Of a stretch of 64,000 nucleotides of DNA, positions 33,537 through 41,753 are shown in pieces. The notes beneath the pieces are model-generated. The model was given only the letters and a program-made list of their open reading frames with translations. It made no database searches and was not told the DNA's origin. The DNA comes from DATFVA01 sp963832355 (GTDB taxonomy: Bacteria; Bacteroidota; Ignavibacteria; Ignavibacteriales; Ignavibacteriaceae), in the NCBI GenBank assembly GCA_963832355.1, contig CAWHTX010000017.1, positions 225,328 to 289,327 on the forward strand. The letters are read 5' to 3'. How positions within the stretch are numbered: position 1 is the first letter of the stretch; each line of letters starts with the position of its first letter. The translations under genes and the position numbers were made by a program.

Positions 33537-33630
33537 AAGAAGATTATGACCCGAGGGGTAGGACAGTCTTCTACATAAAAATGAGAGGTTAAACTCATTA
33601 CAACCCCTGCTTAGCCGCAGGGGTTATTTT
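33537..33630 (+). ncRNA. Small RNA 2 of a tandem pair (AGGGGTAGGA loop family)
   Basis: About 95 nt, paralogous to the RNA at 33363. 5' hairpin AGAAGA (33538-33543) with TCTTCT (33567-33572), loop with AGGGGTAGGA (33554-33563); second hairpin ATGAG (33581-33585) with CTCAT (33594-33598); terminator at 33602-33630. No coding frame. The 3' end overlaps the last codons of the converging polysaccharide deacetylase gene. The purine-rich loops look like Shine-Dalgarno mimics or sites for a GGA-binding translational regulator of CsrA type; this is inference. Confidence 0.7.
33602..33630 (+). terminator. Intrinsic terminator of small RNA 2
   Basis: AACCCCTGC (33602-33610) with GCAGGGGTT (33617-33625), loop TTAGCC, followed by ATTTT. 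Overlaps the stop codon of the converging deacetylase gene and could serve it as well. Confidence 0.85.
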
Positions 33631-35066
33631 ATGAGAAGCATTTTTTTCACTGCCGCGTAAGTTCCACTGGTAATTCTGTAATAATATGTCCCGCTGGGAA
33701 GTGATTTTCCGTTAAAGTCTATACTGTACGTCCCTTTATTGTAATACCTGTTTTCCGTCAGGGTACTAACTTCTTGTCCAAGTGAATTATAGATCCTTAG
33801 CGTTACATATCCGTCTTTCGGTATTGTAAAATTAATTTTTGTAGACGGATTGAAGGGATTCGGGTAATTCTGATACAACCTGAACTCTGAAATGGGATTT
33901 TCCGTGCTTTTAACTTCCGTTACCGGGCCTTTATACAGTCTTACCTGACCGCCATCGGGAACAACGGAAGTTTCAATAACAGTGTTCGAACCTGATAAAT
34001 ATGATGTTGTATAGTCGAAATAACTTCCCTGGAAGATAGTAACAGTTGCCCAGTTCGCAGGGACAACGATGTCTGCAGTTAACGGATAATTGTAGATATC
34101 ATCTTCAAGCGTATCGGTAACATTTATGAAGATGCTTGTATCTGTAACGGAAAGGACGTTGAAATCGTAAGAGTCCCTTTCTTTCATATACCTCGTAACT
34201 TCGCCCATCGGGGCTACCCACAGATCGCCGTTATCTGAGGCATCGGACACATACTGGCAGGCTGAATCGAACCATTGGACGGAGATTGGCTCATAAGAAA
34301 AGTCAGCAATAGCCGACTGAATTGAATCGAATGGTACTACATCATGTGCCTGCAGTAAGCCCCATCCTCCCTGAGATATACTGTTATCCACATAATCGTA
34401 AAACTCCTGCAATTCATCAAGATCATCAGCAGGTGAATTCCTGGGCATACTAAAGACTATTACCCGGGAGCCGACGGTGTACCAGTCCTGTCCAGACAGT
34501 GAGGAATCAACCGGGTCTACTGAAATTGCCCGGGCTGATTCATAGAACTGACTGGTATAATTAACTACATCGGCGTCGTACTCGGAATAAGGGTACGCAA
34601 GAGTTATACATTTTTTATCCGGAATTTTCCGTTCAATTCTTTTTTTCGATTGATACAATTCATATAGAAGTGTTCCGGCTGTTGAAGTATCTCCAATTGC
34701 AAGGCTTCTTAGATGGGGATGAGTCACGGTATGCGAGCCCATTTCCTGACCTGCATTCGACATCTCAATGAATTCCGGCCATGTACCGTATCTCCAGTAA
34801 GGCCCGTAAGGATCATCAAGCGGTTCTGTGATCAGAAAAAAGGTTCCCCTGAAGCCGTATTGCTGGAACATCGGGAAAACATAATCGTACTGCGACTGCA
34901 TACAGTCGTCGAACGTAAAGCTGAACGCGGCTGTTTTGTCATCTTTCCATTTCTTTACTGATACATCACCGGCGGAAGAGGGATTGACCTGGCAATAATC
35001 CGGCGATGTAATTAAAGCCGCAATTATTAAGGCAGAAAACGGTACAAAGGAGAATTTCATAAACAT
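33624..35066 (-). CDS. Secreted polysaccharide deacetylase with T9SS sorting domain
   Basis: 480 residues with a signal peptide (SFVPFSALIIAALITSPDYCQ). NodB domain (about 35-300): motif 1 SFTFDDCMQ with the catalytic and metal Asp pair, motif 2 SHTVTHPHL with the two metal histidines, and a later LQAHDVV. After a beta-rich spacer the C-terminus is the type IX sorting domain: NYPNPFNPSTKINFTI, IYNSLGQEV, GTYYYRITSG...KKMLLIK. The enzyme should remove acetyl groups from a cell-surface or external polysaccharide after export by T9SS. It converges with small RNA 2. Confidence 0.93.
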   Translation of the reverse strand: MFMKFSFVPFSALIIAALITSPDYCQVNPSSAGDVSVKKWKDDKTAAFSFTFDDCMQSQYDYVFPMFQQYGFRGTFFLITEPLDDPYGPYWRYGTWPEFIEMSNAGQEMGSHTVTHPHLRSLAIGDTSTAGTLLYELYQSKKRIERKIPDKKCITLAYPYSEYDADVVNYTSQFYESARAISVDPVDSSLSGQDWYTVGSRVIVFSMPRNSPADDLDELQEFYDYVDNSISQGGWGLLQAHDVVPFDSIQSAIADFSYEPISVQWFDSACQYVSDASDNGDLWVAPMGEVTRYMKERDSYDFNVLSVTDTSIFINVTDTLEDDIYNYPLTADIVVPANWATVTIFQGSYFDYTTSYLSGSNTVIETSVVPDGGQVRLYKGPVTEVKSTENPISEFRLYQNYPNPFNPSTKINFTIPKDGYVTLRIYNSLGQEVSTLTENRYYNKGTYSIDFNGKSLPSGTYYYRITSGTYAAVKKMLLIK

Positions 35067-35168
35067 CCGGAATTTTGAGTCGATAATATAAATTATCTCA
35101 GGTAAAATTTAGTTAGTAAAAAATTTCTCTTATTTTTGTGTTATGAATTTATTTAGAAATACTGACAG

Positions 35169-36299
35169 ATGAGAATTATCTTACTTATTTGCCTGGCTTC
35201 TCTTCTGGTCAGGGCACAGCAATCCATTGAAATTACTTTCAAAATTAAAGCAAATAATATACCGGATACAGCAAAAGTCTTTATTTCGGGCAATAAGCCG
35301 GGATTAGGTAACTGGCAGCCCGGCAAAATTTCTTTAATTAATACATCCGGCAATTTTTGGGAAAGAACATTTACGCTGCCTGCAGGAGAAGATATCGAGT
35401 TTAAAATAACTCTCGGCAGCTGGGAGAATGAAGCTGCGAATGCAGACGGAAGCATTCCAAAAAATACGCGGTTCAAAGCTTATAAAGATACTGCCATCAG
35501 TCTAACTATTAGTAACTGGAAAAAGGGAAACACACGAAAGTTCACAGGACAGGTAACAGGACACCTGGAGTATATAAGAAATTTAAAGGGAGAAGGACTT
35601 CTTCCGCGCGACATCATAATATGGCTTCCTCCGGATTATTTTAAAGACACTACTAAAAGTTACCCGGTGCTCTATATGCAGGATGGCCAGAATCTTTTTG
35701 ATCCTTCGACGTCCACATTTGGGATTGATTGGCAGCTGGATGAAACGGCTGACAGTCTCATAGAGCAGGGGAGGATGAAATCAATTATAATCGTTGGAAT
35801 TACGAACACCCCGTGGAGGAAATCGGAATACGCTGATAATGATACGGGTTCTGCTTATATGAAGTTTGTTGTTGATAAGGTAAAACCGCTGATAGATTCC
35901 TCTTACAGAACACTGTCGGGTCCTTCGAATACAGCTGCGGGAGGTTCCTCGCTGGGAGGATTGATCTCTTTTATGCTTGCCTGGAATTACCCCGGGGTGT
36001 TCTCAATGGCAATGTGTGTTTCACCTGCGTTTAAAGTTTATAACTACAACTATGTAGACAATGTTGAAGATTATGATGGCCCCCACAAGGATCTGAGGTT
36101 TTATTTTGATATGGGAATACATTCGCTCGACTCGCTGCTTGTGCCCGGTGTACACGAGATGATAAAGGCTCTTGAAACCAAGGGTTATAAAACGGGGAAG
36201 GATATAATGTTGTATGAAGATGATAATGGAGAACATAATGAGAGTTCCTGGGCAGCAAGGATCTGGCGGCCGCTGCTGTATTTCTTCGGAAAAAGGTGA
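35169..36299 (+). CDS. Secreted esterase-like alpha/beta hydrolase with N-terminal CBM20-like domain
   Basis: 376 residues. Signal peptide (RIILLICLASLLVRAQ), then a starch-binding-like beta domain (about 20-110: VFISGNKPGLGNWQPGKISL, FWERTFTLPAGEDIEFKI) and an esterase D/Fes-type hydrolase domain with YPVLYMQDGQNLFDP, the nucleophile elbow GGSSLGG and a final histidine in GEHNESSW. Enzymes of this build cut acyl esters of sugars or siderophores. The CBM suggests binding to an alpha-glucan or similar surface. Divergent from the deacetylase, 100 bases away. Confidence 0.88.
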   Translation: MRIILLICLASLLVRAQQSIEITFKIKANNIPDTAKVFISGNKPGLGNWQPGKISLINTSGNFWERTFTLPAGEDIEFKITLGSWENEAANADGSIPKNTRFKAYKDTAISLTISNWKKGNTRKFTGQVTGHLEYIRNLKGEGLLPRDIIIWLPPDYFKDTTKSYPVLYMQDGQNLFDPSTSTFGIDWQLDETADSLIEQGRMKSIIIVGITNTPWRKSEYADNDTGSAYMKFVVDKVKPLIDSSYRTLSGPSNTAAGGSSLGGLISFMLAWNYPGVFSMAMCVSPAFKVYNYNYVDNVEDYDGPHKDLRFYFDMGIHSLDSLLVPGVHEMIKALETKGYKTGKDIMLYEDDNGEHNESSWAARIWRPLLYFFGKR

Positions 36300-36425
36300 A
36301 TACTTCGTTACAAGCGGCACTTTCAGTGTTCTCATCAAGAGTGAAGGAAAGTAATCCCTCACCCTAGCCCGCCAATGCTAATGAGGTGAAGCAATCTCCA
36401 TCTTACCCCCTGTCAGAGGACCATG

Positions 36426-37076
36426 TTATAATTTCTCAAAATGCTGGTAATCCTTCCTGTCTTTCCAGTCGCCGCCCCAATCCCATCCCAGCTTTTTAAA
36501 CTCTTTCACAAGAAATGAATCTTTGGTTATTGTCCCGGGTTGTGAAGGATCGTAAACAGATCCTTCCGGCTGGTGGAGGTCTTTTCTTATATAAGGATTA
36601 AGCAGGGGATTGATATCTATTGCCTTCCCGAATGAATGGTTCGATAATTTTTTTGTACCTGCAATGAACCTGTAATTGAAAGCAGATGTATTATTATCCT
36701 CCATAGATTTTTCATCATTCCAGTTGTAACGGACAATAGGGACTGCTTTCGCAACCGGAAATTTTTCCTTTTTAATTTTCGTAAAAATCTTTTCAATGTC
36801 ATTTTTCAAATCTTGAGATATGACAATCTGCCCCTGGTGAAGATTATTATCAAATGAATAGTATTGAACCTTAACAATTACAAGATCCCTCCTGACCCGA
36901 GGGGGTATATTTATTCCTTCTAAAGCTTCCTCAAGACTATAATCTGAATCTACAATTATCGCAGAGGTGCTGTCTTTCATTTCTGACCTTTCGATTTTAG
37001 TTTGCTGAGCAGCAGATGCTTGGTTTATCCTGAAAAAGCAGAAGTAAATAAAAACAAATAATATGATCCTTATCAA
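36426..37076 (-). CDS. M15 family D-Ala-D-Ala carboxypeptidase-like protein
   Basis: 216 residues with an N-terminal signal (RIILFVFIYFCFFRINQASA). The zinc motif SNHSFGKAIDIN (H...D) and the distal DYQHFEKL (histidine) match the VanY/L-alanyl-D-glutamate endopeptidase branch (M15C). It should trim peptidoglycan peptides in the periplasm. The start is TTG at 37076; a signal peptide begins straight after it, which supports this choice. Confidence 0.88.
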   Translation of the reverse strand: MIRIILFVFIYFCFFRINQASAAQQTKIERSEMKDSTSAIIVDSDYSLEEALEGINIPPRVRRDLVIVKVQYYSFDNNLHQGQIVISQDLKNDIEKIFTKIKKEKFPVAKAVPIVRYNWNDEKSMEDNNTSAFNYRFIAGTKKLSNHSFGKAIDINPLLNPYIRKDLHQPEGSVYDPSQPGTITKDSFLVKEFKKLGWDWGGDWKDRKDYQHFEKL

Positions 37077-37148
37077 CTAAAACCATCCTTAATTTATGAT
37101 TTAGCTATGTAAATAAATATATTTATGAGTCAAAATAAAGGAATTAAA

Positions 37149-37994
37149 ATGAAGAAATTACTTGCGTTAGCGTTTTTTGCCGTTACTCTGATATATATTT
37201 CGGGCTGCTCTAACAACTCTAAAGTAGTCACAAAAGAAAACGGACTAAAATATACCGATGATACTGTTGGTACCGGCAGAGAAGCTAAGATGGGAGATCT
37301 CGTATCAATTAAATTCAATGCCTGGGTTATTAAAGATTCAACAGGAAATCTGTTTGAAGACTGGTCGAAGGATACAAGCAAAGCTAAGCAGTCTATTGGT
37401 TCAACTGAACAGACAGGCAAGCCGTTTAAATATTTATTGAAAGAAGGAAGTTTTATTAAAGGGTCCGCCGAAGGGATTGCCGGAATGAAAGTAGGAGGTA
37501 CGAGAACAATAATAATACCTTCAGAGCTTGCTTATGGGAAACAGGGTATAGGACCTATCCCTCCCAATACGAATTTGAAAGCTGTTATCACTCTTGTTGA
37601 TGCCAAGGAACCCATAGTGGCTAATATGTGGGATGTCGACAGCACAAAATACAAGACGACAAAAGATGGTTTGAAGTATGCTATAATAGAAGAAGGAACA
37701 GGCGCTCAGCCTGATTCGGGCGACCTGGTAACAGTTGATTATTCAGGCTTTCTCGCTAAGGACAGCACTAAATTTGACAGTTCCGTTGAAAGAGATGAAC
37801 CTTTCACTTTTAAGCTCGGCGCTCATATGGTAATTCCCGGATGGGATGAAGGAATTGCATTGATGAAAAAAGGCGGTAAAGCAAGGCTGGTTATCCCGCC
37901 GTCTCTTGGTTATGGAAACAGACCAAACCGCGTTATACCTCCGAATTCAACATTAATTTTTGATATTCATCTTATAGACATTAAGAAACAGTAG
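37149..37994 (+). CDS. Lipoprotein with two FKBP-type peptidyl-prolyl isomerase domains
   Basis: 281 residues from ATG at 37149, chosen over ATG at 37125 because AAGGA (37139-37143) precedes it and the lipoprotein signal MKKLLALAFFAVTLIYISGC starts there. Two FKBP domains in tandem: the first (about 30-150) with GSAEGIAGMKVGGTRTIIIP and LAYGKQGIGPIPPNT, the second (about 165-280) with VIPGWDEGIALMKKGGKARL and SLGYGNRPNRVIPPNS. Each holds the usual GYG and IPPN elements. It should help fold exported proteins at the membrane. Confidence 0.93.
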   Translation: MKKLLALAFFAVTLIYISGCSNNSKVVTKENGLKYTDDTVGTGREAKMGDLVSIKFNAWVIKDSTGNLFEDWSKDTSKAKQSIGSTEQTGKPFKYLLKEGSFIKGSAEGIAGMKVGGTRTIIIPSELAYGKQGIGPIPPNTNLKAVITLVDAKEPIVANMWDVDSTKYKTTKDGLKYAIIEEGTGAQPDSGDLVTVDYSGFLAKDSTKFDSSVERDEPFTFKLGAHMVIPGWDEGIALMKKGGKARLVIPPSLGYGNRPNRVIPPNSTLIFDIHLIDIKKQ

Positions 37995-38016
37995 AGAGAG
38001 TTTTTGTTATTTCTAA

Positions 38017-38050
38017 CCCGATGAGTACCGCTTATGCAGTATTCATCGGG
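38017..38050 (+). terminator. Hairpin after the FKBP gene
   Basis: CCCGATGA (38017-38024) pairs perfectly with TCATCGGG (38043-38050); inner bases GTAC/GTAT extend it. No T-run follows, so it may stabilise the mRNA end rather than terminate alone. Confidence 0.5.
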
Positions 38051-38079
38051 AGATAAATCCTAGTCCTGCAGCCCAGGCA

Positions 38080-38190
38080 TAAAGCAGCAAGTATCGGGAC
38101 ATCCGTTACCTTCGACCTGGCCCAACATCCTGTGTTTGTCATCCGGCATCCAACAGTCCGTAACCAACACCGGAATCCTGCACCCGGATT
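38080..38190. repeat. Degenerate ATCC-rich repeat tract
   Basis: CATCCG, CATCCTG, CATCCGGCATCC, AATCC and ATCC recur in an otherwise gene-free stretch between the FKBP and fructosamine kinase genes. It looks like a decayed short-repeat tract; no function seen. Confidence 0.3.
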
Positions 38191-38208
38191 CAAATATCCA
38201 AACGAGGG

Positions 38209-39081
38209 TTACAAATAAAACCTGATAAGTGAAAGAGCGTGGGCGTAATAGCCTCGCCCGAAGAGATTTAGATGGTTCAGCACGTGATACAGTTTATATA
38301 TATTCTCCCTGTACTCCCATCCCTCTTTCAGTGGAAAACTTTCATTATATGATTTATAAAACTCTTCCGGGTAGCCTCCGAACAGCTTCGTCATCCCAAG
38401 GTCCGCCTCACGATGACCGTAATAAACTGCGGGGTCGATAATGCATGGATTTCCTTCATCATCAACCATATAATTTCCGCTCCAGAGATCACCGTGAAGT
38501 AGAGTGGGTTCTTCCTCTGAGCCCGTAAGTATTTCCGTAATTTTATCTTCAAGCTGACCGAAGTTTTTCTTTAATTCTTTCGTAGCATATCCATTCTTCT
38601 CACAGAGCATCAGCTGAAACAGCAGTCTTTTATTAAAATAGAATTCTGTCCAGTTCTTATTTTCATTCCCATCGGTCAGATTTTTCTGAGGGTTTGATCC
38701 TATATAGTTATCTTCATAAAATCCGAATTCTGATCCCTTATATCTGTGCAGCCTGGCGAACTGCTGCCCGAAGTCACGAAAGAAATAACCGGGTTTTCTT
38801 CCGGTTTCGATAAACTCAGTTACGATATAATTCTCCGAGAAAATTTTTGCTCCCGGTACTTTTACAGCATTTGCTTTCTGAAGTTCATTAAGTCCATGCG
38901 CTTCTGTTGCAAACATATCGGCAGGAGCATCGTTATTTACTTTAAGTAGAAATTTCTTACCTGACTCCATAATGATTTTATAGGCATTGCTTATACAGCC
39001 TCCGGAAAGATCCTTTGCGTCGTTTATTGTGGAGTCCAGTCTCTCTTCAATTTCCTTTTTGATTTTATCCGGTAAGTTCAT
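38209..39081 (-). CDS. Fructosamine/ketosamine-3-kinase family protein
   Basis: 290 residues. N-terminal LSGGCISNAYKI (nucleotide loop), KFLLKVN (Lys), and the catalytic loop LLHGDLWSGNYMVDDEG with the Asp pair continued in IIDPAVYYGHREADLGMTKLFGG. These match FN3K-related kinases, which phosphorylate sugar adducts on lysines so that they fall off; bacterial members often prefer ribulosamines or erythrulosamines. It overlaps the upstream low-molecular-weight phosphatase gene by 17 bases, a partnership that fits deglycation of ribulose-5-phosphate adducts. Confidence 0.92.
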   Translation of the reverse strand: MNLPDKIKKEIEERLDSTINDAKDLSGGCISNAYKIIMESGKKFLLKVNNDAPADMFATEAHGLNELQKANAVKVPGAKIFSENYIVTEFIETGRKPGYFFRDFGQQFARLHRYKGSEFGFYEDNYIGSNPQKNLTDGNENKNWTEFYFNKRLLFQLMLCEKNGYATKELKKNFGQLEDKITEILTGSEEEPTLLHGDLWSGNYMVDDEGNPCIIDPAVYYGHREADLGMTKLFGGYPEEFYKSYNESFPLKEGWEYRENIYKLYHVLNHLNLFGRGYYAHALSLIRFYL

Positions 39082-39550
39082 CCTTCAGCCTTTTTAATAA
39101 ACCATGGCAGGCATCAACAAGTATATCCATCACCTTCTCAAATCCCTCAGGGCCTCCTAAATACGGATCGGGAACTTCATCTGCCTTAATTAACCTGTTA
39201 AATTCCACCATTTTATGTATCCTGCTGCTGTAAACTTTTCTCTTATCTAACCTATTAATTTCATTAAAAATATCGTCATCCATTGTGATGATGTAATCGA
39301 AGTTCTCAAAATCGGTTTTGGGATCGAAGTGGCGGGCTTTGCTCTTTAGAAAATAACCTCTGCTGGCGGCGTGAGATCTCATTCGGGGGTCTGGACTTTC
39401 TCCTGCGTGATAGTCGATCGTTCCTGCTGAATCAATTTCTATTCTGTCGGTTAACTTTTCTTTTTCTACCATTGTTTTAAGTATTCCTTCGGCAGCAGGA
39501 GAACGGCAGATATTCCCCATACAGACAAAGAGTATTCTGATAGTTTCCAT
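39065..39550 (-). CDS. Low-molecular-weight protein-tyrosine-phosphatase family protein
   Basis: 161 residues from ATG at 39550 (AGAGGAAT just upstream), preferred over a start 14 codons earlier. The P-loop CMGNICRS (CX5R with Ser) lies near the N-terminus and the general acid is in VPDPYLGGPEGFE. LMW-PTPs remove phosphate from tyrosine or arginine residues; LMW-PTP-A also hydrolyses ribulosamine-5-phosphates, and the coupling to a fructosamine kinase gene makes that role plausible here. Confidence 0.92.
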   Translation of the reverse strand: METIRILFVCMGNICRSPAAEGILKTMVEKEKLTDRIEIDSAGTIDYHAGESPDPRMRSHAASRGYFLKSKARHFDPKTDFENFDYIITMDDDIFNEINRLDKRKVYSSRIHKMVEFNRLIKADEVPDPYLGGPEGFEKVMDILVDACHGLLKRLKDELTG

Positions 39551-39756
39551 AGTTTGAATTCCTCTTTTCAGGTGTAAGATTTTGGAATGCAAATATAACC
39601 AATTAAGCGCTAACCATCATTTATTTTCTCTGTCACCTGCATTGAATAGCTGCTTGCTTAATGATCAATATTTTTTTATTCTTAAGCATTGTTTACAGAA
39701 ATTAAAATTATTCATATCTGAGAATAAAGTTTTTATTAACTCTCAAAGGATATACT

Positions 39757-40107
39757 ATGGCCTATATCATAACAAAACTATGTCTCAATTGTAAAGATAT
39801 TGCGTGTACCCAGGTCTGCCCGGTGGACTGCATATATGAGTATACAGGGGATGACCCGAGCATTCCGAAGGAAATGCTGCTGATCGATCCGGATGAATGT
39901 ATCGACTGCAACGCATGTGTTCCCGAATGTCCCTGGGAGGCTATTTTCGAAGAAGAAATGGTTCCTGATATTTTTAATGACGATATAGAACTGAATGCAA
40001 GAATAGTTGGGAAACCAAGGGTGGTGCCTCAGCGCGAGGAAGGGAAACCTCTGCCTACACCGGAGGAGATCGAAGAAAATAAGAAAAAATGGGGATATAC
40101 CGGGTAG
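39757..40107 (+). CDS. Ferredoxin with two iron-sulfur clusters
   Basis: 116 residues. Cys9, Cys12, Cys17 and Cys21 (CP follows) and Cys48, Cys51, Cys54 and Cys58 (CP follows) form two cluster sites of the seven- or eight-iron type; the CIDCNACVPECP set is a full 4Fe-4S motif. The C-terminal extension (PRVVPQREEGKPLPTPEEIE) is like that of ferredoxins found in Thermus and Chlorobi. It is an electron carrier in the cytoplasm. AAAGGA precedes the ATG by eight bases. A T-rich hairpin (about 40100-40138) probably ends the transcript. Confidence 0.94.
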   Translation: MAYIITKLCLNCKDIACTQVCPVDCIYEYTGDDPSIPKEMLLIDPDECIDCNACVPECPWEAIFEEEMVPDIFNDDIELNARIVGKPRVVPQREEGKPLPTPEEIEENKKKWGYTG

Positions 40108-40297
40108 AGAATTGTTGGTTAATTACTCCCGCTTTTTTTATTTTTTGGGCGCAGATTATAATGTCTATTCAATTATACCTGCTGTACTGCTTTTTGTACA
40201 ATTTTTCCGATAATCAATAAAAAATTGCTAATCATGCAAACTTCTCAAATGGCATTCGGTTTGCTTTTCAGGGGAGACTTATAAATCTGAGGAAAAG

Positions 40298-40942
40298 ATG
40301 AAAAAGTTAATTGTTCTGATCTTCGCACTTTCGGTTACAGGGATTTATGCGCAGGTAAATACCGCGGCAGTGAAACTGGGAATATTTTCCCCTTCTTCTG
40401 CCGGCGGCGGCTTTATTATAGGATATGAAGGTGCTCATTATGTAGATAAGAATTTTAGTTTCGGCTGGAGCTTCGACTGGTTCCATAAGAATTATGTTGA
40501 TAAAACACTAGTAAACGATCTTAACCAGCAGGATCCTAATCCCATTGGCGGCGGACAAATAAATGAACTCAGGGCTACAACTAATCTTCACGATTTCCCC
40601 CTGATGATTCATCTTTCAGGCAAAACACTTGTTGCCCCCTATACACAGGCGTACCTTACTGCAGGAATCGGTGCGGAAGTTCTTCTCATAAACTATAATG
40701 ATTATGTTGATCCCTCCAAAGACGAATTCCACACAGCCTTTGATCTTAACTGGCGAATTGGCGTCGGGGGTATATATGAACTGAGCAAACAGGCCGACGT
40801 TTTTGCTGAGCTTGCTTATCATTATTCGGCACCCAGCTGGACTTATGAAACCACAGATGCATTAGGAACTAAGCGAACTTTTGAAAGAGTTTTTGATATG
40901 AGCGGCGTGATGTTCAGGGTAGGCTTCCGTTTCTATTATTAA
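40298..40942 (+). CDS. Outer-membrane beta-barrel-like hypothetical protein
   Basis: 214 residues. Signal peptide KKLIVLIFALSVTGIYAQ, then glycine- and aromatic-rich amphipathic strands (GFIIGYEGAHYVDKNFSFGW, DFPLMIHLSGK, DLNWRIGVGGIYEL, GVMFRVGFRFYY) ending in the tyrosine pair usual for barrels inserted by BamA. Function unknown. GAGGAAA precedes the ATG. Confidence 0.75.
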   Translation: MKKLIVLIFALSVTGIYAQVNTAAVKLGIFSPSSAGGGFIIGYEGAHYVDKNFSFGWSFDWFHKNYVDKTLVNDLNQQDPNPIGGGQINELRATTNLHDFPLMIHLSGKTLVAPYTQAYLTAGIGAEVLLINYNDYVDPSKDEFHTAFDLNWRIGVGGIYELSKQADVFAELAYHYSAPSWTYETTDALGTKRTFERVFDMSGVMFRVGFRFYY

Positions 40943-41016
40943 CAGATAAAGAGTCGTTTCAATGGTTGGTAAATGGTATACTGCATTTACCAGCCGACGA
41001 CTTTCTCCAGCCTTCC

Positions 41017-41439
41017 TCATTCTCCAACTATTGTTACTACAAGCTTTCTGCTGCCGCCTCTGTTCCTGTGTTCACAGAGATAAACACCCTGCCAGGTGCC
41101 CAGGTTGAAATTGCCGTTTTTTACCGGGATAGAAACGCTGCTTCCAAGGATAACGGATTTTATATGAGCCGGCATATCGTCCGACCCCTCTGTATTGTGA
41201 TCGTAATAAGGAGCGTCCTCCGGAACCATCTTATTGAAATGTTTCTCCATATCGCTTCTTACCGTCGGATCGGCATTTTCATTAAGTGTAAGCGAAGCAG
41301 AAGTATGTTTAATAAAGATATGAGCAATACCTGATTTTATATCCTTAATTTCCTCAATTTGGTCTAGTATTTCGTTTGTAATCAGGTGAAATCCTCTTCC
41401 TCTTGATTTAACACTGAATTCTTTTTGTATGCACTTCAT
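41017..41439 (-). CDS. yjbQ: YjbQ family protein (UPF0047, secondary thiamine-phosphate synthase-like)
   Basis: 140 residues, full length. The family core is complete: GIAHIFIKHTSASLTLNENAD, DMEKHFNKMVP, HNTEGSDDMPAHIKSVILG and LGTWQGVYLCEHR. YjbQ proteins bind a metal through the conserved histidines and have weak thiamine-phosphate synthase activity in some assays; the true role is unsettled. Stands alone between a barrel protein and the large BNR protein. Confidence 0.92.
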   Translation of the reverse strand: MKCIQKEFSVKSRGRGFHLITNEILDQIEEIKDIKSGIAHIFIKHTSASLTLNENADPTVRSDMEKHFNKMVPEDAPYYDHNTEGSDDMPAHIKSVILGSSVSIPVKNGNFNLGTWQGVYLCEHRNRGGSRKLVVTIVGE

Positions 41440-41753
41440 AATAATGATCAGTTAAAATGAATAATTAAGAATGAATAACGTTGCAAGTTAATCACCGATG
41501 TATTGGGAATTTAGTAAAATAATTAGATATCTGAGATGATATTCAGACATTATCCCTCTCCAAAGCCTTACCGATACAACGGAGAAATGCTCATCCCAAA
41601 ATAGAGCCATTCATCCTAAAACATTTAAAAATGGTTAGAATTAATTCAAAGTTTATTATAACTTTGACGCGGTTTTAACATAACGACTTAATTCTCAGAC
41701 TTGAATCCTCAATTACATATCTATTTTCTACAAACAAAAATTCAGTTAACAAC
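41440..41753. other. Intergenic region upstream of the BNR-repeat protein gene
   Basis: No gene seen. AT-rich, with one inverted repeat AAAGTT/AACTTT (41648-41665) that may be an operator. A promoter for the 1087-residue gene should lie here but could not be fixed. Confidence 0.4.

Noticed and set aside
36355..36425. GAAGCAATCTCC piece reminiscent of a dispersed repeat
   Set aside because: Only a short fragment; too little to call a repeat copy without a genome search.
38051..38208. Possible tRNA or small RNA gene
   Set aside because: No cloverleaf or T-loop consensus; the region is a degenerate ATCC-rich tract.
39163..39175. Further TACGGAT site for the LuxR-type regulator
   Set aside because: Lies inside the phosphatase coding sequence, lacks the other half-site and any -7 box at 20 bases.
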